64,000 nucleotides of DNA from Pseudoroseomonas ludipueritiae (GTDB taxonomy: Bacteria > Pseudomonadota > Alphaproteobacteria > Acetobacterales > Acetobacteraceae): assembly GCF_014490445.1 (NCBI RefSeq), contig NZ_JACTUZ010000004.1:1-64000 (forward strand), written 5' to 3'. Position numbers and translations under genes: made by a program. Positions 27,655-36,597 of this stretch are shown here, in pieces; the first letter of the stretch is position 1, and each line of letters starts with the position of its first letter. Below the pieces are notes generated by a model. That model searched no databases and was not told the DNA's origin. It saw only the letters and a program-made list of their open reading frames with translations.

Positions 27655-28545
27655 TTACTCCGCCGCCTGCTTGGGCTCTTCGCGGGCCCAGCGCTTGTCG
27701 AAGTCCCAGACCTCTGGGAAGCCCATCAGCTCGTTCATCTTGCCGAAGTCGTAGATGACGTCCTTGTCGAGCCCGTTGGTGTCGCCTTCCTTCAGCAGAT
27801 GCGCGTAGGAACGCTCCAGCGCCGCCGCCACCGTCAGGAAGCCCACCGCCGGATAGATGGCGATGTTGTAGCCGAAGGAAGCCAGCTTCTCGGCGGAGAG
27901 GATCGGGGTGCGGCCGCCGCCATCGACGTTGTTGGCCAGCAGCGGCGCGTCGATCTCCTGGCCGATGCGCTTCATCTCGTCCTCGGTCTCCGGGCTCTCG
28001 ATGAAGACGATGTCGGCGCCGGCCTTCTGGTAGAGCTTGCCGCGGCGGATCGCCTCGTCCAGGCCCAGGCTGGTGCGGGCATCGGTGCGGGCGATGATCA
28101 GGAAATCCTCGCTCTTGCGCGCCTCGACGGCCACCTCGATCTTCAGCGCCATTTCCTCAGCCGGGATGACGCGGCGGCCCGGAGTGTGGCCGCACTTCTT
28201 TGGTACTTCCTGGTCTTCGAGCTGGATGGCGGTGACGCCGGCGGCCTCATAGCCCATCACGGTGTGGCGCACATTCAGCAGCCCGCCATAGCCGGTATCG
28301 GCATCGCAGATCACCGGCGTCGTGCAGCCCTGGGCGAAGCGGCCCATGCGGCTGACCATGTCGGTGAAGGTGGCGATGCCGGCATCCGGCACGCCCAGAT
28401 GCGAGGCCACCGTGCCGTAGCCCGTGGCATAGAGCGCGTTGAAGCCCATGCGGTCCGCCACGCGGGCGGAGATCATGTCAAAGATGCCGGGGGCGACGAT
28501 GAACTGCTTGGCGGCCAGCGCGGCCTTCAGGCGGGGATCTGCCAT
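27655..28545 (-). CDS. isocitrate lyase/PEP mutase-family C-C lyase
   Basis: A 296-residue TIM-barrel enzyme. Mg-binding CDADTGYG has Asp81 and Asp83, and the mobile catalytic loop KKCGH (residues 116-120, Cys118) follows LEDQEVP. An intact KKCGH marks a true C-C lyase (2-methylisocitrate, 2,3-dimethylmalate or citramalate type) as opposed to PEP mutase or hydrolase branches. The ATG at 28545 has GGAAGGAA upstream. It lies 32 bases downstream of the dehydratase small-subunit gene, so cotranscription is likely. Predicted to split a 2-alkylmalate-type product of the dehydratase to pyruvate plus a short acid. Confidence 0.93.
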   Translation of the reverse strand: MADPRLKAALAAKQFIVAPGIFDMISARVADRMGFNALYATGYGTVASHLGVPDAGIATFTDMVSRMGRFAQGCTTPVICDADTGYGGLLNVRHTVMGYEAAGVTAIQLEDQEVPKKCGHTPGRRVIPAEEMALKIEVAVEARKSEDFLIIARTDARTSLGLDEAIRRGKLYQKAGADIVFIESPETEDEMKRIGQEIDAPLLANNVDGGGRTPILSAEKLASFGYNIAIYPAVGFLTVAAALERSYAHLLKEGDTNGLDKDVIYDFGKMNELMGFPEVWDFDKRWAREEPKQAAE

Positions 28546-28577
28546 GTGTTCTGTTCCTTCCTTGAAGAATGTCTTGT

Positions 28578-29072
28578 TCAGGCGGCCAGGGCCGCGCGCA
28601 CGCGCTGCACCAGCCCGCCGACGGCCAGGATGGCATTCACCTCGTCGCCCAGCGGCGCGGCCTGCCAGCTTTCGCCGCCCTGCGTCACCGCCATGGTGCC
28701 GAGGTCGATGCGGGCTTCCTCGCCCTCGCGCAGCGCGGCGGCGGCCTCGGGGCAGAGGATGACGGGCAGGCCGAGATTGACGGCATTGCGAAAGAAGATC
28801 CGCGCCGCGCTTTGCGCCACGATGGCGGCGACGCCGGCCGCCTTCAGCGCGATCACCGCATGTTCGCGGGAGGAGCCGCAGCCGAAGTTGCGGCCCACCG
28901 CCAGGATGTCGCCCGGCTGCACGCGCTTGATGAAATCCGGGTCCAGGCCTTCCATGCAGTGACGGCCCAGTTCCTCGGGCTTGCGCAGCGCGAGGTAGCG
29001 GCCGGGCAGGATCACATCGGTGTTCACCTCGTCCCCGAAGCGGTGGACGCGGCCCTGAAAGGTCAGGCTCAT
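28578..29072 (-). CDS. aconitase-superfamily dehydratase, small subunit
   Basis: A 164-residue swivel-domain subunit (LeuD/HacB/DmdB type). It starts FQGRVHRFGDEVNTDVILPGR and has the active-site GRNFGCGSSREHAVIALKAAG. It overlaps the large-subunit gene by 4 bases (ATGA), so the subunits are coupled. Leucine-pathway LeuD proteins are usually longer (about 200 residues), and this short form matches the HACN/dimethylmaleate-hydratase-like group. Substrate specificity is unproven. Confidence 0.93.
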   Translation of the reverse strand: MSLTFQGRVHRFGDEVNTDVILPGRYLALRKPEELGRHCMEGLDPDFIKRVQPGDILAVGRNFGCGSSREHAVIALKAAGVAAIVAQSAARIFFRNAVNLGLPVILCPEAAAALREGEEARIDLGTMAVTQGGESWQAAPLGDEVNAILAVGGLVQRVRAALAA

Positions 29073-30355
29073 GCGGCGGGCTCCAGCATGCGGGCGACAT
29101 CGGCCGGCGGCACGATCTCGCCTGCCACGGCGGCGGCGGCGGCGACCCAGGCATTGGACAGGAAGACCTGTGAATCCGGGTGGCCCATGCGGCCGCGGTA
29201 GTTGCGGTTGGTGGTGGCGATGGCGGTCTCGCCCGCCGCCAGAATGCCCATATGGCCGCCGAAGCAGGCGCCGCAGGTGGGCGTGGAAACGGCGGCCCCG
29301 GCGGCGGCGAAGATCTCCAGCAATCCCTCGGCCAGGGCCTCACGCCAGATCTTCTGCGTCGCCGGCACCACCACCATGCGCACGCCCGGCGCCACCTGGC
29401 GCCCGCGCAGGATCTCGGCCACCTGCCGCAGGTCAGTCATGGTGCCGTTGGAACAGTTGCCGACATAGACCTGATCGACCTTCTGGCCGCGCAGCGCCTC
29501 CACTGGCACGCCGGAGGCGGGCGAGGGGGGCTTGGCCACCATGGGCGTCAGGGCGGAAAGGTCGATCTCGATGCGCTGGCGGTAATGGGCATCGGCATCG
29601 GCGCTGACCGGCGGCGCGGCGGGAACACCGCGCTTGGCCATATCGGCGGTGGATTGTTCGTCGCCTTCGAAGACGCACATGTCGGCGCCGCCCTCGACGG
29701 CCATGTTGGCCACCGCCATCCGCTCATCGATGCCGAGCGCGGCGACGCCCGGGCCGCCGAATTCCAGTGCCGCATCCGCCGCGCCATCGGAGCCGATGCG
29801 GCGGATCAGCTCCAGGATCACGTCCTTGCCGGTGACGAAGGGGCCAGGCTTGCCGGTCAGCTCGACGCGGATGCTGTCGGGCACCCGCATCCAGAGCTGC
29901 CCGGTGGCCAGGGCGCCCGCGAGGTCGGTGGAGCCGAAGCCGATGCCCAGCGCATTGAAGGCGCCGGCGGTGCAGGTATGGCTGTCCGCGCCGAAGACCA
30001 CGGTGCCATGGCCCACCATGCCCAGCTCGGCCAGCAGGGTATGCTCGATGCCGCCACGGCCTGGCTCGTAGTAGTGCGGGATGCCGTGCTTGCGAGCGAA
30101 GTCCCGTGTCATGGCGATGGCGCCGGCGGCGGTGACATCAGGGGCGGGCGCGAAGTGGTCGGCCACCAGCACGATGCGCTGTGGGTCGAAGGGCCGGGGC
30201 GCGCCCATGGCATCGAACTGCTCGAAGGCCAGGGGGCCGGAGACATCGTTCAGCAGCACGACATCGGGGCGGATGGTGACAATGGCACCCGTGGGCGCCG
30301 CGCCACCCACCGCATGGGCGGCCAGGATCTTCTGCGTGATGGTGCCGTCCTTCAT
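29069..30355 (-). CDS. aconitase-superfamily dehydratase, large subunit
   Basis: A 428-residue [4Fe-4S] hydro-lyase subunit. Cluster ligands are Cys301 (GNCSNGTMTDLR), Cys361 and Cys364 (TCGACFGGHMG). Substrate-binding FGADSHTCTAGAFNALG and NRNYRGRMG are intact. The start ATG at 30355 gives MKDGTITQKILAAHAVG, a normal family N-terminus. As first gene of a five-gene operon facing a LacI regulator, it is unlikely to be the biosynthetic LeuC. It more likely hydrates a maleate-, citraconate- or dimethylmaleate-type compound. Confidence 0.93.
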   Translation of the reverse strand: MKDGTITQKILAAHAVGGAAPTGAIVTIRPDVVLLNDVSGPLAFEQFDAMGAPRPFDPQRIVLVADHFAPAPDVTAAGAIAMTRDFARKHGIPHYYEPGRGGIEHTLLAELGMVGHGTVVFGADSHTCTAGAFNALGIGFGSTDLAGALATGQLWMRVPDSIRVELTGKPGPFVTGKDVILELIRRIGSDGAADAALEFGGPGVAALGIDERMAVANMAVEGGADMCVFEGDEQSTADMAKRGVPAAPPVSADADAHYRQRIEIDLSALTPMVAKPPSPASGVPVEALRGQKVDQVYVGNCSNGTMTDLRQVAEILRGRQVAPGVRMVVVPATQKIWREALAEGLLEIFAAAGAAVSTPTCGACFGGHMGILAAGETAIATTNRNYRGRMGHPDSQVFLSNAWVAAAAAVAGEIVPPADVARMLEPAA

Positions 30356-30429
30356 GGCGCCATCATGGCATCGCGCGGCATGGCCATTCCCCTCTCGAGT
30401 TGTTCTCTCCGGCCATGCCGGGTGCGTTG

Positions 30430-30443
30430 TGCAATCGATAGCA
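30430..30443. promoter_or_regulatory. candidate LacI-family operator
   Basis: TGCAATCGATAGCA is a 14-bp dyad with a single mismatched pair and a central CG, the usual geometry of LacI/GalR operators. It lies 75 bases before the dehydratase start and 100 bases before the LacI gene, in the shared 187-base divergent region. The match of position and form is good, but binding is unproven. Confidence 0.6.
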
Positions 30444-30542
30444 TAGACATCCGGGTGGTAAAGGGGAATTTGAGCAGAAAGCCGTGCCACAGCGGCGGGC
30501 CAGCGATTGCACGGTAAGGACTGCGCTGCTAACGCCAGGGCC

Positions 30543-31574
30543 ATGGAGGATATGCCACATCCGGTTCGGGCGACGGTGGCCAGCCTGGCTCGCCGGGCCG
30601 GGGTCGCGGCCTCCACCGTCTCGCGCGCCTTGAGGGACGATCCGCGCATCTCGCCCGAGGTGCGCGCCCGCATCGCCGCGCTCGCGGCCGAGGCCGGCTA
30701 TACGCCCAATGCGCTGGCCCGCACCCTGGTGAGTGGCCGCAGCGGGTTGATCGGGCTGGTGCTGGGCCCGATGGACAACCCCTTTTATGCCGAGATGATG
30801 CAGCAGATCGTCAGCCAGGCCGCCGCGCGCGGCTGGCGGCTGCTGCTGCTGCATGCCGGCGACGGCCCGATGGAGGAGGCTACCGCGGCGGCCCTGCTGC
30901 AATACCGCGTCGATGGCTGCCTGATCACCTCGGCCGGGCTCTCGTCCCGCGCCGCCTCCGTCTGCGCCGAGAACCGCGTGCCGCTGGTCATGGTCAACCG
31001 CGTGGCGCGGGAGCATGGCTCCGCCGTGTCCTGCGACAACCTGGCGGCGGGCGAGACCCTGGCGGAGCTGCTGATGCAGGCCGGGCACCGGCGGCTGGCG
31101 GTGATCACCGGCAACCCCGGCACCTCCACCGGCCTGGAGCGCACGGAAGGCTTCGTGCGGCGCGTGCTGGCCGCCGGGCTGCCGGCACCGCTGCTGCTGC
31201 CGGGCGGCGCTTCCCATGCCGCGGGCTACGCGGCGGGGCAGAGCATGGCCGCCTTGCCGGCCGGGGAGCGGCCGGATGCGGTGATGGGGGTCAGCGACAT
31301 CCTGGCCATGGGCGCGATGGATGCGCTGCGTGGGGCGGGGTTATCCGTCCCGGGCGATGTCTCGGTGGTGGGCATCGACGGCATCGCCGCCGCCGGGCGG
31401 GTGCCCTACCGCCTGACCACTGTGGCGCAGCCGCTGGAGGCGATGATCGCGCGTGGGCTGGATATGCTGCTGGCGCGCATCGGCGGCGCGCAGGTGCCGG
31501 ATGAGGTGGTGCTGCTGCGCGGCAGCCTGATCCGCCGCGCCTCCGCCCGGCTTGTGGCCCCCGGCCAGGGCTGA
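30543..31574 (+). CDS. LacI-family transcriptional regulator
   Basis: A 343-residue repressor. The N-terminal HTH is TVASLARRAGVAASTVSRAL with the hinge helix NALARTLVSGRSG. A periplasmic-binding-protein-like sensor domain follows (GLVLGPMDNPFYAEMMQQIV through DVSVVGIDGIAAAGRVPYRL). Starts at 30507 and 30552 are also in frame; 30543 is a compromise. It is divergent from the dehydratase-lyase operon and probably represses it until a pathway acid binds. The candidate operator is in between. Confidence 0.93.
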   Translation: MEDMPHPVRATVASLARRAGVAASTVSRALRDDPRISPEVRARIAALAAEAGYTPNALARTLVSGRSGLIGLVLGPMDNPFYAEMMQQIVSQAAARGWRLLLLHAGDGPMEEATAAALLQYRVDGCLITSAGLSSRAASVCAENRVPLVMVNRVAREHGSAVSCDNLAAGETLAELLMQAGHRRLAVITGNPGTSTGLERTEGFVRRVLAAGLPAPLLLPGGASHAAGYAAGQSMAALPAGERPDAVMGVSDILAMGAMDALRGAGLSVPGDVSVVGIDGIAAAGRVPYRLTTVAQPLEAMIARGLDMLLARIGGAQVPDEVVLLRGSLIRRASARLVAPGQG

Positions 31575-31576
31575 GG

Positions 31577-31598
31577 CCGCCGATCCTCGCCTCGGCGG
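31577..31598 (+). terminator. weak hairpin after LacI gene
   Basis: CCGCCGA pairs with TCGGCGG around an 8-base loop, starting 3 bases after the lacI-type stop. There is no U-run, so termination is uncertain. Confidence 0.4.
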
Positions 31599-31680
31599 GT
31601 GCAAGCATTGCTGAAGCGTGACATGCTCCACCCGAGAAGGGGCATCACCGTCCAGCTTTGTGCCGAAGAGGAGTTCCGCC

Positions 31681-33240
31681 ATGCTGCCAGACCTGAGCCG
31701 CCGTGCCACATTGTCGCTGGGCGGCGCCATGCTGACCGGCGCCCTCGGCCGGCCAGCCCTGGCGCAGGATGCCTCCAAGGTGCTGCGCTTCGTGCCGCAT
31801 GCCAATCTGACGACGCTGGACCCGCTCTGGTCCAGCGCCCTGGTCTCCTACTGCGCCGCGAGCATGATCTGGGACCGCCTCTACGGTCTGGACGACAGCC
31901 TGACGCCGCAGCCGCAGATGGTGCAGGGGCACGAGCTTTCGGAAGACCGACTGCACTGGCGCTTCACCATGCGCGACGGGCTGCTGTGGCATGATGGGTC
32001 GCCGGTCGCGGCGCGGGATTGCGTCGCTTCCATCGCGCGCTGGGCGCAGAAGGACGGCTTCGGCGTCCGCATGGCTTCGCAGATGGAGGAGATGCGCGCG
32101 GTCGACGACAAGCGCTTCGAGATCCGCCTGAAGCGGCCCTTCCCGCAGATGCTTTTCGCGCTGGGTGCCACGGCCTGCTTCATGATGCCGGAGCAGACGG
32201 CCGCCACGCCCGCCTCCGCCAGCGTTACCGATTACATGGGCAGCGGCCCGTTCATCTTCCGCAAGGACGAATGGGTCGCCGGCGCGCGGGCGCTGTTCGA
32301 GCGCAACCCGCGCTATGTCTCGCGCCAGGAGGCGCCGCAGTTCTGGGCCGGCGGGCGGCCGGTGCATTTCGACCGCGTGGAATGGCATATCCTGCCCGAT
32401 CCCTCCACCGCGGCCTCCGCCTTGCAGACCGGCGAGGTGGATTGGCTGGAGCGCCCGCTGGGCGACCTGCTGCCGGTGTTGCGCCGGCGCCGCGACCTGA
32501 AGGTGGAGGTGCTGGACCCGCTGGGCTTCTGGGCCGAGGTGCGGTTGAACACCGCGGTGCCGCCTTTCAACAGCCCGAAGGTGGCCCACGCCATCCTGCC
32601 GGCCCTGCAACAGAGCGACTTCCTGCAGTCGCTGCTGGGCGACCAGCCCGAGATGATGAACGGCAACTGCGGCATCTTCCTGCCCGGCACACCGTTGGCG
32701 AATGATGCCGGCATGGAGCTTCTGACCAAACCGCGCGACCTGGAACTGGCGAGGCGTATGCTGAAGGAATCCGGCTATGCCGGAGAGCCGGTGGTGATGC
32801 TCGAGGCCTCCGACCTCGCCACTTCCGCCGCCTTTTCCCCGGTCGCGCGCCAGTTGTTCGAGCAGGTGGGCTTGAAGGTGGATTACCAGACCGCCGACTG
32901 GGGCACCGTGATCAGCCGCAGCAACCTGCCGGGCGGACAGGGGCAATGGAACTGCTATGCGACCGCCTGGGCCGGGCTCTGGATCACCAACCCGGCGATG
33001 CACGCGCATCTCTATGGCACCGCCACCAATCCGCGCATGACCGCGCTGCGGGATGCCTGGTTCGACGCGCCGGACCTGCCGGCGCAGAGAAGCATCGCGG
33101 AACAGATGCAGCGCCAGGCGCTGGAGGAGCCGCCGGTGCTTCCCTGCGGCCAATACTTCACGCCACAGGCCTACAACACGCGCCTTTCCGGCTTCGTAAA
33201 AGGGCCCACCGCCACATTCTGGAACGTGCGCAAGACCTGA
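31681..33240 (+). CDS. ABC transporter family-5 binding protein, orphan paralogue
   Basis: A 519-residue periplasmic binding protein. The start at 31681 follows GAGGAG by 8 bases and yields a Tat signal (LSRRATLSLGGAML, cleavage near PALAQ). Family-5 blocks are VLRFVPHANLTTLDPLWSSA and GLLWHDGSPVAARDCVASI. It is a paralogue of the protein at 23895, with similar length and motif order, and likewise has no permease or ATPase alongside. The pair brackets the LacI-controlled operon. The ligand is unknown (peptide, opine or glycoside are all family options). Confidence 0.92.
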   Translation: MLPDLSRRATLSLGGAMLTGALGRPALAQDASKVLRFVPHANLTTLDPLWSSALVSYCAASMIWDRLYGLDDSLTPQPQMVQGHELSEDRLHWRFTMRDGLLWHDGSPVAARDCVASIARWAQKDGFGVRMASQMEEMRAVDDKRFEIRLKRPFPQMLFALGATACFMMPEQTAATPASASVTDYMGSGPFIFRKDEWVAGARALFERNPRYVSRQEAPQFWAGGRPVHFDRVEWHILPDPSTAASALQTGEVDWLERPLGDLLPVLRRRRDLKVEVLDPLGFWAEVRLNTAVPPFNSPKVAHAILPALQQSDFLQSLLGDQPEMMNGNCGIFLPGTPLANDAGMELLTKPRDLELARRMLKESGYAGEPVVMLEASDLATSAAFSPVARQLFEQVGLKVDYQTADWGTVISRSNLPGGQGQWNCYATAWAGLWITNPAMHAHLYGTATNPRMTALRDAWFDAPDLPAQRSIAEQMQRQALEEPPVLPCGQYFTPQAYNTRLSGFVKGPTATFWNVRKT

Positions 33241-33452
33241 ACCGGCGCCGCTGATGGAACGGCACGGGCAGGCGGGGCGTGGCCGCGATGCCTGTCCCGT
33301 GCCGTCTTCCGGGCAAATCCACCGCGGCATACGGCCAAGCGCCCTCTCATCTCGCCCTTGTTTCTGGAGCCTGTGCCGCAGGCCGGCGGCCTCATGCCCC
33401 GTGACGATGCGGCACGGAGGGCGGCACTGGACTGTTCGAGGAGCCGAACCAA

Positions 33453-34205
33453 GTGTGGCCGATGCGTTCCGTCCTGCCGTTCCTCCTGCTGTTCCTCCCT
33501 TTCCTCGCACAAGCGCAGCCCACCAACCCCATGGATTGGGCGCGCTGCCGCCAGGCCATCGCTGCCGCGGAGCCAGGCTCCGGCGTGCCGCCGGGCCTGC
33601 TTGGCGCCATCGCGCTGGTGGAGAGCGGGCAGCGCAACCCCAGGACCGGCGCGCCGGAGCCCTGGCCCTGGTCCTACAACGTGGCCGGGGTGGGGCACGC
33701 GCCACCAACCAAGGCGGCCGCCATCGCCGAGGTTTCGGCTCTGCTGGCGCGCGGCGTGAGATCGGTCGATGTCGGATGCATGCAGGTGAACCTGATGTAC
33801 CATCCAGATGCTTTCGCGAATCTGGAGGAAGCTTTCGACCCCGCCGCCAATCTCAGATACGCTGCGCGCTTTCTGCGTGATCTGCGGAACCGGACCGGCG
33901 ACTGGGGCCAGGCTATTGCCCGCTATCACTCCGGGGAAGCTGAGCGTGGGGCGGCCTATAGCCGCCGCGTTGCCCTGGCACGGATGGGCGCGGCCTGGGG
34001 CCGGGGCGGCGGCGTGCCCCTGCCCCCGCGGATCGCGCAGAACATCTGCGCCCCGGGCCTGACGCCGATGCTGTTCTTTGGCGGGCTGCAGGAAGCGCGG
34101 CGCTTCATGACACCGGAAGCGCGCCGGGCGCGCCGGGCGGTACCGGTGCCACCCGCCAGCACCCGGCCCCGGCTGGCCTGCATCCGCAATGAGGCGCGGC
34201 GCTAA
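33453..34205 (+). CDS. lytic transglycosylase (SLT-like)
   Basis: A 250-residue secreted muramidase-like enzyme. The GTG start at 33453 has GAGGAG 8 bases upstream; an ATG at 33462 is alternative. A signal peptide (SVLPFLLLFLPFLAQAQ) is followed by a short SLT domain with the catalytic Glu in LLGAIALVESGQRNP and the substrate-binding VDVGCMQVNLMYHP and IARYHSGEAERG. It likely cleaves peptidoglycan glycan strands in the periplasm. It is monocistronic in appearance, between an orphan binding protein and purC. Confidence 0.88.
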   Translation: MWPMRSVLPFLLLFLPFLAQAQPTNPMDWARCRQAIAAAEPGSGVPPGLLGAIALVESGQRNPRTGAPEPWPWSYNVAGVGHAPPTKAAAIAEVSALLARGVRSVDVGCMQVNLMYHPDAFANLEEAFDPAANLRYAARFLRDLRNRTGDWGQAIARYHSGEAERGAAYSRRVALARMGAAWGRGGGVPLPPRIAQNICAPGLTPMLFFGGLQEARRFMTPEARRARRAVPVPPASTRPRLACIRNEARR

Positions 34206-34240
34206 CGCCATGAAAGGGAAGAGAGCCTGGCCAGACCATC

Positions 34241-34256
34241 CCTGAAGCTCTTCAGG
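34241..34256 (+). terminator. short hairpin after lytic transglycosylase
   Basis: CCTGAA-GCTC-TTCAGG, a 6-bp perfect stem 35 bases after the stop. It is weak and not followed by a U-run. Confidence 0.3.
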
Positions 34257-34393
34257 CCCCGGTGGCGTCGTGCCGCGCCGGGGCGGGCGCCGCCCGAAGA
34301 CGGGTACCCGGGAGCGGCTGACACATCCTTCCCGACCTGCTAGAGGTGGCGCCCGTTCCCTTCCGGCCACCACTTGCTCAGGTATCGCGCATC

Positions 34394-35371
34394 ATGGATC
34401 TCGCCACTCTCCGCGCCCAGGCGCACCGGATCCTGCCCGATGCCACCATTCCGGAACTGCCGAACCACTACAGCGGCAAGGTGCGCGACAATTACGACCT
34501 GCCGGACGGCCGCCGCGTCATCATCGCCACCGACCGCCTGAGCGCCTTCGACCGCATCCTCTGCACCATTCCCTTCAAGGGCCAGGTGCTGACCCAGACC
34601 GCCCGCTTCTGGTTCGAGGCGACGCGCGACATCTGCGCCAACCACGTGCTGGAATACCCCGACCCCAATGTGGTGATCGGCCAGCGGCTGGAGATCCTGC
34701 CGGTGGAAGTGGTGGTGCGCGGCTACCTCGCCGGCACAACCGGCACCTCAGTCCTGACACTCTACAAGGCCGGGCAGCGGGAGATGTATGGCATCCGCCT
34801 GCCGGACGGCATGCGCGACAACCAGAAGCTGCCGCAGCCGATCCTGACGCCCACCAGCAAGGCCTTCGACGGCGGCCATGACGAGCCGCTGACGCCGGAT
34901 GACATCATCAGCCGCAAGCTGCTGACGCCGGCGCAGTGGCAGCAGCTCAGCGACTATGCCCTGGCGCTCTTCGCCCGCGGCCAGCAGATGGCGGCCGAGC
35001 GCGGGCTGATCCTGGCCGATACCAAGTACGAATTCGGCCTGGACCCGCAGGGCCGCATCGTGCTGGCGGACGAGATCCATACGCCGGACAGCAGCCGCTA
35101 CTGGCTGGCGGAGAGCTACGAGGCCCGCTTCGCCGCCGGGGAGCGGCCGGAGAGCTTCGACAAGGACTTCGTCCGCTCCTGGGTCGCCGCCCGCTGCGAC
35201 CCCTACCACGACCCGATCCCGGAGATCCCGCAGCAGCTCATCCTGGATACGGCGGCGGTCTATATCCGCGCCTTCGAGGCCATCACGGGGCAGACCTTCG
35301 TGATCCCCGAAGACGGCGGCATGCCGCTCGACCGCATCCGCGCCGCGCTTTCCGGCCTGATGCGCGGCTGA
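34394..35371 (+). CDS. purC: SAICAR synthase, purine biosynthesis
   Basis: Joins aspartate to CAIR using ATP in purine synthesis. The 325-residue length marks the long form, similar to the eukaryotic-like proteins and longer than E. coli PurC (237). Motifs [22 protein letters not shown]-type segment, [15 protein letters not shown] and [11 protein letters not shown] are all present. The start at 34394 is chosen because [17 protein letters not shown] is the family N-terminus; an earlier ATG at 34346 is in frame. The nearest neighbours are not purine genes. Followed by a strong hairpin. Confidence 0.96.
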   Translation: MDLATLRAQAHRILPDATIPELPNHYSGKVRDNYDLPDGRRVIIATDRLSAFDRILCTIPFKGQVLTQTARFWFEATRDICANHVLEYPDPNVVIGQRLEILPVEVVVRGYLAGTTGTSVLTLYKAGQREMYGIRLPDGMRDNQKLPQPILTPTSKAFDGGHDEPLTPDDIISRKLLTPAQWQQLSDYALALFARGQQMAAERGLILADTKYEFGLDPQGRIVLADEIHTPDSSRYWLAESYEARFAAGERPESFDKDFVRSWVAARCDPYHDPIPEIPQQLILDTAAVYIRAFEAITGQTFVIPEDGGMPLDRIRAALSGLMRG

Positions 35372-35381
35372 GAGCCTTCCC

Positions 35382-35405
35382 GCCCTGCCGGCGCACCGGC
35401 AGGGC
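35382..35405. terminator. GC hairpin between purC and alcohol dehydrogenase
   Basis: A perfect 10-bp stem GCCCTGCCGG / CCGGCAGGGC with a 4-base loop CGCA lies between two convergent genes. No U-run on either side. Confidence 0.65.
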
Positions 35406-35417
35406 AGGGGCGGGTGG

Positions 35418-36479
35418 CTAGACGGCCTCGGCCCGCAGCACCAGGCGGCCGACCGCCTGGCCGTTCTTCAGCCGCTGCAAGGCCTCATAGGCCTGGGACT
35501 GCGGCATCTCCTCGATGGGGATGGGCGGCAGGCCACCCTTGTTGGCCAGGGCCACCACTTCCCGCAGGTCCCGCAGGGAGCCGACGAAGCTGCCGCGCAG
35601 CGCCTGCTCCCGCATCGCCATCAGCGGCAGGTCCAGCGTGATCTCGCCGCCGAAGAGCCCCACCTGCACCAGCGTGCCACCCTTGCCCAGGGCATCCACC
35701 AAGAAGCGCGCCGTGGCGCTGGCATTCACCAGGTCCAGCGCCGCGCGCAGCGGCCCGCCTGCGGCCTCGACCAAGCGTGCGGTGACATTATCGCCCGTCG
35801 ATCGCACGGTGGCCGTGGCGCCCGCCTGCCGCGCGGCCTGCAGCTTCTCCTCCGCCACATCGACGCCGATGATGGCGCGGTGCCCCAGCGCCTTCAGCAT
35901 GGCGATGGCCGATAGCCCCAGCCCGCCCATGCCGACCACCACCACCGGCACATCCGGCGGCAGCGGCATCAGCTTCTTGATGGCGGAATAGACCGTGATG
36001 CCGGAGCAGGCATAGGTCGCGGCCAGGCCCGGGTTCAGGTTGCCGGGGTCCACCAGGTAGCGCGGGTGCGGCACCAGCACATGGGTGGCGAAGCCGCCAT
36101 CCTGCAGGATGCCGATGGGCCAGGTCTTGGGGCAGAGATTGTCTTCCTCCGCCTTGCATCGGTCACACTGGCCGCAGCCGATCCAGGGATAGACAATCCG
36201 CCGCTCCCCGACCGGCACCGGCCCGGCATCCGGCCCCGCCGCCACGACTCGGCCGACGATCTCATGCCCCTGGGCCAGGGGCAGCTTACGCCCGCGCGCC
36301 GCATGCTCCAGCCGCCGGCCGCCGCCGAGCTGATAGTAGCCTTCCCAGGTATGCAGGTCGGAATGGCAGACGCCGCAGTGGGAAACCTGCACCAGCACCT
36401 CGGTGCCCTTCGGCTCCGGCGTGGGCATCTCCATCTCCTGCAGCGGCGCACCGTATTCAACCAGGGACCAGGCTCGCAT
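35418..36479 (-). CDS. zinc-dependent alcohol dehydrogenase
   Basis: A 353-residue MDR-family dehydrogenase. The catalytic zinc site has Cys and His in SHCGVCHSDLHTWEG and AQGHEIVGRV. The structural zinc site is GCGQCDRCKAEEDNLC (four Cys). The nucleotide fold is VVVVGMGGLGLSAIAMLKA. A Glu/Arg-rich insertion (GGRRLEHAARGRKLPLAQ) precedes the GHE motif. The substrate is unknown. It is convergent with purC and lies 118 bases from modE on the same strand. Confidence 0.94.
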   Translation of the reverse strand: MRAWSLVEYGAPLQEMEMPTPEPKGTEVLVQVSHCGVCHSDLHTWEGYYQLGGGRRLEHAARGRKLPLAQGHEIVGRVVAAGPDAGPVPVGERRIVYPWIGCGQCDRCKAEEDNLCPKTWPIGILQDGGFATHVLVPHPRYLVDPGNLNPGLAATYACSGITVYSAIKKLMPLPPDVPVVVVGMGGLGLSAIAMLKALGHRAIIGVDVAEEKLQAARQAGATATVRSTGDNVTARLVEAAGGPLRAALDLVNASATARFLVDALGKGGTLVQVGLFGGEITLDLPLMAMREQALRGSFVGSLRDLREVVALANKGGLPPIPIEEMPQSQAYEALQRLKNGQAVGRLVLRAEAV

Positions 36480-36597
36480 GGCGTATCCTCGATGATGTTC
36501 GTGGCGCCAGGGGACGGCCGGACCCGGGGCCCGCCCGCGCCGCGAGGCGCCGGGAAAGCCTAGCGCGCTCTTGCGCCCCCCGCCTAGGCGCCCTCGC

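Noticed and set aside
27655-28545. PEP mutase or phosphonopyruvate hydrolase
   Set aside because: The intact KKCGH catalytic loop identifies the lyase branch.
29069-30355. Biosynthetic leuC with leuD
   Set aside because: Operon context with a lyase, iron ADH, Bug protein and LacI regulator and the short small subunit point to catabolism. Not excluded without phylogeny.
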